Shown here one piece after another: positions 1 through 5,322 of a DNA stretch of 5,322 nucleotides. Source of the DNA: Puniceicoccales bacterium (GTDB lineage Bacteria > Verrucomicrobiota > Verrucomicrobiia > Opitutales > LL51); NCBI GenBank assembly GCA_031268545.1, contig JAIRXD010000028.1, positions 1 through 5,322 of the forward strand, read 5' to 3'. The translations under genes and the position numbers were made by a program. The notes under the pieces were generated by a model that searched no databases, was not told where the DNA came from, and saw only the letters and a program-made list of their open reading frames with translations. Numbering within the stretch: the stretch's first letter is position 1; each line of letters starts with the position of its first letter.

Positions 1-187
1 CCATGGCTTCCGCCGAACCTCCATTGGCAATTATTTCCTGCGAGATCCTTGAACAGCTTTCCATAGAACGGCTTATGCATACGACATGGGCACCATCTCT
101 TGCTAATTCCCTAGCAATACCTTCGCCTATACCTCTACTCGCTCCGGTAACCACCGCTACACGATCTGTGAAAGCCGAACTTGACAT
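1..187 (-). CDS. Short-chain dehydrogenase/reductase, FabG-like (N-terminal part, cut by window edge)
   Basis: Reading the minus strand from ATG at 187 gives 62 residues that run off the left edge. Residues 8-21 (DRVAVVTGASRGIG) are the first beta strand and the TGxxxGxG dinucleotide-binding turn of the classical SDR Rossmann fold, with glycines at 15, 19 and 21. Arg40, just after the second beta strand (VVCISR), is typical of NADP(H)-preferring members. The family includes 3-oxoacyl-ACP reductase FabG, which reduces 3-oxoacyl-ACP in cytosolic fatty acid synthesis, but many SDRs share this N-terminus. The catalytic Ser-Tyr-Lys lies outside the window, so the substrate cannot be named. The start at 187 was chosen because it places the fold motif at the usual distance; an ATG at 195 is in another frame, and a stop lies upstream in frame at 221-223. 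The gene sits 54 nt downstream of the rRNA methyltransferase and is probably the last visible gene of the lepA operon. No clear Shine-Dalgarno is present. Confidence 0.88.
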   Translation of the reverse strand, partial: MSSSAFTDRVAVVTGASRGIGEGIARELARDGAHVVCISRSMESCSRISQEIIANGGSAEAM

Positions 188-241
188 GAACTCATATTGA
201 TAATAACGAAACCTAACCAGTCAATAGCCAATCATTAAATC

Positions 242-1450
242 TCATCCAGGCTGGAGCAGAACCACCGTCTCAATATGTCTTGTCTGAGGGAATAGATCAA
301 AGGGCTGGATTTCTACAACTCTATATCCTTCTTGCAAAAGTAAATAAACATCCCTGGCCTGGCTATCTGGAGCACAGGAAACATAGACTAAATTTTTTGG
401 CCTAAAGGCCACCAATTGTTTAATAAATTCACGGCTACAACCACTGCGCGGAGGATCTAAAATCACCGAAGAATTTTCAGCAGAAAAGTCAACATTTTCG
501 AAGATTTTTCCGGCATCACCGACAATAAAATCCAGATTTTTAGTACAATTTTCTTTGGAATTTCTTCGGGCTAAATTCACCGCATTTTCAGCTATCTCTA
601 TGCCAATTACCCGGTCAAATTTATGGCTTCCGCAAACGCTAAACAATCCAACGCCACAGTACACATCCAGGAGATTTTTCACATCATCTTTGGTAGCTTT
701 TTCCAGAACAAATTCCACAAACCTAGATAAAATATAGGAATTATTTTGAAAAAATTCACCGGCCTTAAAATAAAACCTATGGCCAGCAACCTGTTCCATG
801 ACAATTTCATTATTGTTTGAGGTTACATAACCAGCAGCCTCTCTCAACAGAAGTGTACCACCATTTTTGTGTTTTCTGGCCAAAATCTCCTGCTTCATTG
901 GACCGATGGCAGCATTAATTCCTTCGGTGGCAATGGGACAGGCATCTACATCGATGATATGATATCTACTGCCTAATTTCAAAAATCCCAGATTGCACTG
1001 ATTATTTCTGGGCCTTTCGAAATGTGGCGTTATTTTTGATCTATAATTATATTCTTTTGGCGATGGTATTATATCATTTACCGAAATCTCAACTTTGGCC
1101 AATTTTTTAAATAACTCTTTGGTTTGCTTAGTCTTTAGGCTCAGCTGAGTCTCGTAGTTCATATGCTGATATTGGCATCCTCCACATTGGCCAAACAACG
1201 GACATTTTGGCAAAACTCGTTGAGCCGATGGTTTGATAATACTGACCAGATCAGCCTCGGAATAGTTTTTGTGATTTCTAAAAATCCTTACCCTAACCTC
1301 TTCTCCTATAATTACTCCCGGAACCATTACCACCCAGCTATCCAGCCGACCAATACCCATTCCAAGGTTGGTTATATTATCTATGGTCAGATCCAGCTCC
1401 TGGTGATAATCGAAAGGCACCGGAATAAAATTTCGCGGATTATTATTCAT
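242..1450 (-). CDS. rlmD: 23S rRNA (uracil-5-)-methyltransferase, RlmD/RumA type
   Basis: This cytosolic enzyme of 402 residues would use SAM to methylate C5 of a uridine in 23S rRNA (U1939 for E. coli RlmD; Gram-positive RlmCD also does U747). An N-terminal TRAM-like RNA-binding domain covers about residues 18-72. The 4Fe-4S cluster cysteines follow: C83-x5-C89-GG-C92 and C171 (CPI). The SAM-binding strand is LLDVYCGVG (260-268). DPPRSG is at 332-337, the nucleophile is C359 in VSCAPD, and the general base is E394 in RHIETV. FFQNN (233-237) is the usual Gln-containing motif. The Fe-S motif argues against TrmA, and the TRAM domain favours RlmD over RlmC. The length is slightly below E. coli RlmD (433). 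One oddity is that the residue after the catalytic cysteine is Ala where Asn is usual (SCNP). The gene starts 8 nt after the exonuclease stop, with only a weak TGAG upstream, and is likely co-transcribed with lepA. Confidence 0.93.
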   Translation of the reverse strand: MNNNPRNFIPVPFDYHQELDLTIDNITNLGMGIGRLDSWVVMVPGVIIGEEVRVRIFRNHKNYSEADLVSIIKPSAQRVLPKCPLFGQCGGCQYQHMNYETQLSLKTKQTKELFKKLAKVEISVNDIIPSPKEYNYRSKITPHFERPRNNQCNLGFLKLGSRYHIIDVDACPIATEGINAAIGPMKQEILARKHKNGGTLLLREAAGYVTSNNNEIVMEQVAGHRFYFKAGEFFQNNSYILSRFVEFVLEKATKDDVKNLLDVYCGVGLFSVCGSHKFDRVIGIEIAENAVNLARRNSKENCTKNLDFIVGDAGKIFENVDFSAENSSVILDPPRSGCSREFIKQLVAFRPKNLVYVSCAPDSQARDVYLLLQEGYRVVEIQPFDLFPQTRHIETVVLLQPG

Positions 1451-1458
1451 TGCTCAAA

Positions 1459-2064
1459 TCACGTACAAATTTCAACCAAGTCAACCAATGAAGTGATTTT
1501 GGAAATTTTGACAAAATTTATCAACAACAATGCCGAGGCCAAAGCATCGTATAGAGCATTATGTGGCTTACATTTATCCACTGAACAATACTTGCCAGAA
1601 ACTTCATTAAGAGCTGGATGCAGATCCATGCTATCTATCAATGCCATCAGAGAGTAATCCCCAATATTCGGTAAGCATCTCCGGTAAAGCAACTTCGTAT
1701 CAAGCCAAGGCCCCCACGAACCAGTCAATCCATTGGTATAAAATTTTAAAACTAGGCCAGGGGTCGGTAGGTAGCTACGCAGCAAAGACTTCTCAGTCTG
1801 GGCCGAATGGGCACAGAAGATTCCGGATTTACGCAGGTAAACGAATTTCGAAATATGCTCACCAAATTCACCTATACCGCCAAATTCGTTATTTATCCGG
1901 GAGTGCGTCCTAAAATCTCTGAAGACAAAAGTCTTGGCCTTTGATTTGCATCCAATTCCAACACAGTTAGATATCCTCATATCAACCAAGGTGACTAAGC
2001 CAAATTCCAGGACTCCAAACTCTCGATTTCCTTCGAAATCCAGCACATGTATCGTTCCGAACAT
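1459..2064 (-). CDS. DnaQ-like 3'-5' exonuclease (DEDDh family), stand-alone
   Basis: The 201-residue protein resembles the epsilon proofreading subunit of DNA polymerase III and related stand-alone DEDDh exonucleases. These remove 3' nucleotides from DNA or RNA with two metal ions. ExoI is D9-F-E11 in the first strand (IHVLDFEG). ExoIII is H168-x4-D173 (HNALYD), followed by a helix ALASALLL that is typical of the family. ExoII should be around residues 84-95 (CAHSAQTEKSLL). It keeps the AHxA lead-in, but the expected Asp is replaced by Glu91 (or Thr90, depending on alignment). The block GPWLDTKLLYRR (118-129) is the usual mid-domain segment. No polymerase-, helicase- or UvrC-like domain is attached, so its partner is unknown. 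Its ATG directly follows the lepA stop (TAGATG), which suggests translational coupling. The assignment to the fold is good; the substrate (DNA mismatch, ssDNA or small RNA) is not determinable here. Confidence 0.85.
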   Translation of the reverse strand: MFGTIHVLDFEGNREFGVLEFGLVTLVDMRISNCVGIGCKSKAKTFVFRDFRTHSRINNEFGGIGEFGEHISKFVYLRKSGIFCAHSAQTEKSLLRSYLPTPGLVLKFYTNGLTGSWGPWLDTKLLYRRCLPNIGDYSLMALIDSMDLHPALNEVSGKYCSVDKCKPHNALYDALASALLLINFVKISKITSLVDLVEICT

Positions 2065-3861
2065 CTAGGATTTGAGTATCTTAATGAAAGCATCCTGGGG
2101 TATGGAAATTTTGCCAATCTGCTTCATACGCTTCTTGCCCTCTTTCTGCCTGTCGAGTAGCTTTCTCTTCCGGGAAATATCGCCACCATAGCACTTGGCC
2201 GTCACATCTTTTCTCATGGCACTGATGGTCTCCCTGGCGATTATTGTGCCACCTATGGCAGCCTGAATTGCAACGCTAAACAGTTGCCGAGGAAGAATTT
2301 GTTTTAATTTTTCACATATTTCACGGCCTCTTGCCAGGGCCTTGTTTCGGTGAACTATGGAAGAAAATGCATCGATGGGATCACCGGCAACCAAAATATC
2401 GAGTCTTACCAAATCGGCAGTTACATAGTCACCAAGTTCATAATCCATTGATCCATAACCTTTTGTAATACTTTTCAGTCTATCATTAAAATCCACCAAT
2501 ATATCACTCAATGGCAATTCGCAGAGCAAAACCAATCTACCAGCACTCACCACATCGGTCCTTTTACAGGAGCCACGTTTTTCTGTTATCAGGGCCAGCA
2601 TATCGCCAATGGATTCATTTGGTATATGGATCGTGGCCATTATCAAAGGTTCCTGGATATAATCTATGGCGGATGGATCCGGAAGATGCAGTGGATTATC
2701 CACTTCGTCCATCACTCCATCGGTCCTCATCACTCTATAAACCACACTTGGGTAAGTGGAAATCACATCCAGGTCATACTCCCGGCGAATCCTTTCCTGG
2801 ACGATTTCCATATGTAGTAAGCCCAGAAATCCACATCGAAACCCGAAGCCAAGGGCAATCGAATTCTCCAATTGATACACCAGTGCCGAATCATTCAGTT
2901 GCAGCTTCGCCATTGCCGATTTCAGCTTTTCATAGTCCGAAGCATCGATGGGATATATGCCACTAAACACCATGGGCCGCACTTCCTTATAACCCGGCAG
3001 CATTTCAGTGGCTGGATTTTTAGCCAAGGTAATGGTGTCCCCGGTCTTCACATCGGTCACCAATTTTATGCTGGTCACTATATAGCCCACCTGGCCGGCC
3101 ACCAGCTTTCCAGTCCGGAACATTTTTGGTGAAAAAACACCAACCTCTTTGACCTGAGCCTGCTGAGCTTTACTCATCAGCAATATTTCGTTACCTTCGG
3201 AAATTTCTCCGGAAAATACCCGCAGATAGCAAATAACTCCACGGTAGGAATCGAACATGGAATCGAATACAAGGCATCGGGTTTTGGGATACTCCGAACC
3301 TTTGGGCTTGGGAATGCGCTCAACAATACTGCTCAAAATTTCATCTATTCCGGTGCCAGACTTGGCGCTGGCAAAAATAACCTCCTCCTTGGGAATGGCT
3401 AAAATATCCTCGAGCTGTGCAATAACATGTTCCGGCTGAGCACTTGGTAAATCGATTTTATTTAAAACCGGAATTATGGTCAAACCCTGGGCCATGGCCA
3501 AATTGGCGTTCGCAACGGTTTGGGCTTCTATGCCCTGACTCGCATCCACCAGCAGCAATGCTCCTTCGCAGGCAGCCAAACTCCTGGACACCTCGTAGGA
3601 AAAATCCACATGACCCGGAGTATCTATCAAATTAAACATATATTCTCGGCCGTTGGAATCCAGATATTTCATGGTCACCGGATGGCACTTTATGGTGATC
3701 CCTCGCTCCCGTTCCAAGTCCATGGAATCGAGCAATTGATCTTGCATTTCCCGTTTTTGAACCGTATGAGTACGCTCAAGCAAACGGTCCGACAGCGTGG
3801 TTTTACCGTGGTCCACATGGGCAATTATACAAAAATTGCGTATCGATTTTATGTCATTCAT
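2065..3861 (-). CDS. lepA: Elongation factor 4 (LepA), ribosome-associated translational GTPase
   Basis: LepA is a GTPase that acts on ribosomes, with proposed roles in back-translocation, stress translation and 30S maturation. From ATG 3861 the protein has 598 residues, matching the family (E. coli 599). GTP-binding motifs are in order: G1 AHVDHGKT (14-21), the switch I region RGITIK (53-58), G3 DTPGH (80-84), G4 NKID (134-137) and G5 SAK (165-167). LepA-specific C-terminal signatures are KGYGSMDYE and the basic stretch SRKRKLLDRQKEGKKRMKQ close to the end. The frame stays open to an ATG at 3957. That would add 32 residues with no family counterpart and run through the promoter region, so the ATG at 3861 (MNDIKSIRNF) is preferred. 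The upstream sequence has no clear Shine-Dalgarno. It is the first gene of the minus-strand operon and is divergent from efp. Confidence 0.97.
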   Translation of the reverse strand: MNDIKSIRNFCIIAHVDHGKTTLSDRLLERTHTVQKREMQDQLLDSMDLERERGITIKCHPVTMKYLDSNGREYMFNLIDTPGHVDFSYEVSRSLAACEGALLLVDASQGIEAQTVANANLAMAQGLTIIPVLNKIDLPSAQPEHVIAQLEDILAIPKEEVIFASAKSGTGIDEILSSIVERIPKPKGSEYPKTRCLVFDSMFDSYRGVICYLRVFSGEISEGNEILLMSKAQQAQVKEVGVFSPKMFRTGKLVAGQVGYIVTSIKLVTDVKTGDTITLAKNPATEMLPGYKEVRPMVFSGIYPIDASDYEKLKSAMAKLQLNDSALVYQLENSIALGFGFRCGFLGLLHMEIVQERIRREYDLDVISTYPSVVYRVMRTDGVMDEVDNPLHLPDPSAIDYIQEPLIMATIHIPNESIGDMLALITEKRGSCKRTDVVSAGRLVLLCELPLSDILVDFNDRLKSITKGYGSMDYELGDYVTADLVRLDILVAGDPIDAFSSIVHRNKALARGREICEKLKQILPRQLFSVAIQAAIGGTIIARETISAMRKDVTAKCYGGDISRKRKLLDRQKEGKKRMKQIGKISIPQDAFIKILKS

Positions 3862-3973
3862 TCCGAGGTTTGTCAGCAAATCTAAATGTGAAATTAATTT
3901 TGCAACGATAATCAGGTAATATATATATGCAGTTTCTGCTTGATTTTGAATTAGCATAAATATTTATCTCCCC
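3862..3973. promoter_or_regulatory. Divergent lepA/efp intergenic promoter region
   Basis: These 112 nt separate the lepA and efp starts and are AT-rich with a central ATATATAT run (3921-3928). For efp a possible promoter is TTGCAA at 3900-3905 with TATATA at 3922-3927 (16-nt spacer). For lepA on the minus strand, TTCAAA at 3950-3945 and TATATA at 3927-3922 have a 17-nt spacer. Both would use the same near-palindromic TATA block. Each box matches the sigma-70 consensus at only about 4 of 6 positions, so exact promoters are uncertain. That initiation in both directions must come from this gap is inferred from the gene layout. Confidence 0.4.
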
Positions 3974-4531
3974 ATGGCTTCGCCGACAGATATAAGGAAA
4001 GGACGCGTATTACTATACCAAGGGGCTCCACATCTCATTTTAGAAATGCTACATAGAACCCAGGGACGCCAGGCTGGTTTTGTCCAGGTAACCATGAGAA
4101 ACTTGAGTTCCGGTGCGTCAACAACCACAAAATTTCGATCCACCGATAGTGTCGAGTTTTGTCATGTCTCAACAAAAACTATGGAATTTTCCTATACGGA
4201 CCATGAAGAGTTCCATTTCATGAATTCTGAAACCTATGAAGATATAGTTTTATCAAAAACCATCGTCGAGGATCAAAAAAAGTTTCTCGTCGAAGGTCAT
4301 GGATATGACGTGCTATTCGTTGATGACAAAGCAGTACAGGTACAATTACCGGCTTCGGTGGAAATGAAGGTAATCGATTCTCCGGAAGGACTTCGCGGCG
4401 ACTCGGTTTCCGGCGCCCAGAAACCAGCTACATTGGAAAGCGGTCTTGTGGTACAGGTTCCATTATTTGTAAAAAATGGCGACATCATCAAAATCAGCAC
4501 CGATGAATGTAAATATCTCGGAAGGGCTTAA
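3974..4531 (+). CDS. efp: Translation elongation factor P (EF-P), arginine-loop type
   Basis: EF-P binds between the ribosomal P and E sites and promotes peptide bond formation at polyproline stretches. The 185-residue protein has the three-barrel layout: a KOW-like N-domain (about 1-64, TDIRKG start), a central OB domain (about 66-128), and a C-terminal OB domain (about 130-185). Recognisable blocks are KFRSTDSVE, EDIVLSKTIVED, YDVLFVD and KPATLESGLVVQVPLFVKNGD, ending in the usual YLGRA. Length is normal for the family. The loop that carries the modified residue reads TQGRQAG. Aligned back from MRNL, Arg32 takes the place of E. coli Lys34 and matches Pseudomonas-type Arg32, which EarP rhamnosylates. 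No epmA, epmB or earP gene is visible in the window. The ATG at 3974 is preceded by ATCTCCCC with no Shine-Dalgarno. It is transcribed divergently from lepA and is followed 74 nt later by the dUTPase. Confidence 0.97.
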   Translation: MASPTDIRKGRVLLYQGAPHLILEMLHRTQGRQAGFVQVTMRNLSSGASTTTKFRSTDSVEFCHVSTKTMEFSYTDHEEFHFMNSETYEDIVLSKTIVEDQKKFLVEGHGYDVLFVDDKAVQVQLPASVEMKVIDSPEGLRGDSVSGAQKPATLESGLVVQVPLFVKNGDIIKISTDECKYLGRA

Positions 4532-4605
4532 TGGCTGCATTTTATTCCGACCCAGGCCTATGTTTTTATTTGCAAAATTCAGCATAAAATCATTCTTTGA
4601 AAAAA
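4532..4605 (+). promoter_or_regulatory. efp-dUTPase intergenic gap with AGCATAAA element
   Basis: These 74 nt are AT-rich and contain no convincing hairpin followed by a T-run, so I call no terminator. The octamer AGCATAAA at 4581-4588 also occurs at 3953-3960 upstream of efp. It lies 17 nt before the dUTPase ATG and 13 nt before the efp ATG. It resembles a degenerate -10 box (CATAAA) but lacks a good -35 at normal spacing. It could be a promoter element, a translation-initiation context or chance. Confidence 0.2.
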
Positions 4606-4977
4606 ATGGATAAATTGGATCACATGTTTGAGATGCAGACTGACCTTACAAAGCGGATTGGTGTCAACAATATGGATCTGGATGAACAAGGCAAGATAGA
4701 ATGGATCTTAAATTATTCTAGGGCTATGCAGCAAGAACTTGCCGAGCTTATTGATTCGACTCCATGGAAATGGTGGGCAAAGTATCAAATGTTTAATGAA
4801 CAAAATGCCCGGGTGGAAATTATAGATCTGTTCCATTTTTTGATCGCCATGGCCCAGGCCCTTGGCATGACCGCCGACGATCTCTATGATATTTATTGTA
4901 AAAAAAATAAAATAAACCACCAGAGACAGGACTCCGGTTATATTACAAAAGATGAACACGATTCTGAAAATATTTAA
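4606..4977 (+). CDS. Compact dimeric-type dUTPase (all-alpha NTP-PPase superfamily)
   Basis: The predicted reaction is dUTP to dUMP plus pyrophosphate, which keeps uracil out of DNA and feeds dTMP synthesis; dimeric members also accept dUDP. The all-alpha metal site ExxE...ExxD is present. In the numbering from ATG 4606 it is E44-L-A-E47 and E71-I-I-D74. Family-specific context strongly resembles Campylobacter/trypanosomatid dimeric dUTPases: AELIDSTPWKWW, ARVEIIDLFHF, and the C-terminal block YCKKNKINHQRQDSGY. At 123 residues it is far shorter than the Campylobacter enzyme (over 200) and looks like a minimal core. MazG-type pyrophosphatases share the metal motif, but the LIDSxPWKWW and KNxxNxxRQxxGY blocks favour dUTPase. 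The ATG at 4606 is chosen; a TTG at 4597, three codons upstream in frame, is also possible. Neither has a Shine-Dalgarno sequence. It overlaps the next gene by 26 nt. Confidence 0.85.
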   Translation: MDKLDHMFEMQTDLTKRIGVNNMDLDEQGKIEWILNYSRAMQQELAELIDSTPWKWWAKYQMFNEQNARVEIIDLFHFLIAMAQALGMTADDLYDIYCKKNKINHQRQDSGYITKDEHDSENI

Positions 4978-5322
4978 ATCATTGCAGGTTCTGTTATTTT
5001 TAGCTGTACTATTGGCAACTTCATGCACCACAGGTACCAGTAACAAGTTGCCGTTAACAAAGATGCAACCACAAAACATGGATCAGCTAATCCTGGATCA
5101 AAAAAAACCGACTATGTCAACAAAATCAAAATCCATGGTCACCGAACTGGATATCGGTATATTTGCCACAGCTCTAGATAGGCCAGTGGAAAAGCAACTA
5201 ATCCAAAACAAAATCCACAGCACATCCGGGATTAATACCGGCCTATCCTGGCCCACGGATACCTGCTTTCTCCAGGACCTAAATTCCATGGAAAAGTATT
5301 TACAGCCAACCGAATCTGGAAG
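4952..5322 (+). CDS. Predicted lipoprotein of unknown function (C-terminus beyond window)
   Basis: An open frame from ATG 4952 runs 123 codons to the right edge without a stop. It begins with a clear type II signal peptide: positively charged n-region (MNTILKIFKS), hydrophobic core (LQVLLFLAVLL) and lipobox LATS-C25, so mature residue 1 would be Cys25. Thr at +2 predicts outer-membrane sorting if the cell is Gram-negative with a Lol system. After the Cys there is a hydrophilic, Thr/Ser/Gln/Lys-rich linker (about 26-60). A more structured segment (VTELDIGIFATALDRP, then GLSWPTDTCFLQDL) follows, which I do not recognise. The start lies inside the dUTPase gene in another frame, suggesting translational coupling. 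A TTG at 4982 would lose the charged n-region and is less likely. A run of eight A lies within the coding sequence at 5100-5107. Coding status is well supported by the signal peptide, but its role is unknown. Confidence 0.75.
   Translation, partial: MNTILKIFKSLQVLLFLAVLLATSCTTGTSNKLPLTKMQPQNMDQLILDQKKPTMSTKSKSMVTELDIGIFATALDRPVEKQLIQNKIHSTSGINTGLSWPTDTCFLQDLNSMEKYLQPTESG

Noticed and set aside
3..200. Plus-strand open frame of 65 codons at the left edge
   Set aside because: It lies opposite the SDR gene, whose Rossmann motif is unmistakable on the minus strand; the plus-strand translation shows no recognisable motif.
188..241. Possible regulatory RNA or terminator between rlmD and the SDR gene
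   Set aside because: Only 54 nt, AT-rich, with no hairpin or promoter that I can support; probably a plain intra-operon spacer.
1163..1913. Plus-strand open frames spanning the rlmD start and the exonuclease gene
   Set aside because: Their translations lack domain signals and they are antisense to two genes with conserved catalytic motifs.
2511..3885. Several plus-strand open frames opposite lepA
   Set aside because: They are antisense by-products of a highly conserved gene; composition is atypical (rich in His, Ser and Pro) and no motif is seen.
3862..3957. 32-residue N-terminal extension of LepA from ATG at 3957, with a hydrophobic stretch
   Set aside because: LepA proteins normally begin just before the IRNF-IIAH strand. 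The extension has no family counterpart, crosses the AT-rich divergent promoter gap, and the 3861 start gives the standard length.
4532..4605. Possible rho-independent terminator after efp
   Set aside because: The only self-complementary piece is the short AGGCCT; there is no stem of useful length followed by a T-run.
4708..5289. Minus-strand open frames opposite the dUTPase and lipoprotein genes
   Set aside because: The plus strand carries the dUTPase motifs and a well-formed lipoprotein signal; the minus-strand products have no recognisable features.

Overview
The window is a compact, almost fully coding stretch of a bacterial chromosome with base composition in the low-to-mid 40s % GC (judged by eye). 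It holds seven protein genes in two divergent blocks and no sign of mobile elements, CRISPR arrays, tRNA or rRNA. The wording of elongation factor P, the small exonuclease and the compact dUTPase reminds me most of Verrucomicrobiota, especially Opitutae-like lineages. That is a memory-based impression and not a tested placement. The last gene is a lipoprotein whose +2 residue is not Asp, which fits a Gram-negative envelope.

Minus-strand block (positions 3861 down to 1): lepA (elongation factor 4), a DnaQ-like DEDDh exonuclease, an RlmD-type 23S rRNA m5U methyltransferase, and the N-terminal 62 residues of a FabG-like short-chain dehydrogenase that runs off the left edge. The lepA stop is directly abutted by the exonuclease start (TAG-ATG, zero spacing). 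The next gap is 8 nt and the one after that 54 nt, so this reads as one operon.

Plus-strand block (3974 to the right edge): efp (elongation factor P, with arginine and not lysine at the tip of its modification loop), a compact dimeric-type (all-alpha) dUTPase, and a lipoprotein of unknown function that overlaps the dUTPase 3' end by 26 nt and is cut by the right edge.

The two blocks share a 112-nt AT-rich divergent intergenic region (3862-3973) that separates two ribosome-rescue or elongation factors, LepA and EF-P. Functionally the window is mostly housekeeping: translation quality (LepA, EF-P), rRNA modification (RlmD), and DNA or nucleotide hygiene (exonuclease, dUTPase). None of the seven starts has a clear Shine-Dalgarno sequence. 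I do not see an obviously new multi-gene system. The most interesting points are the arginine-type EF-P, the altered ExoII motif of the exonuclease, the miniature dUTPase, and the lack of Shine-Dalgarno signals.
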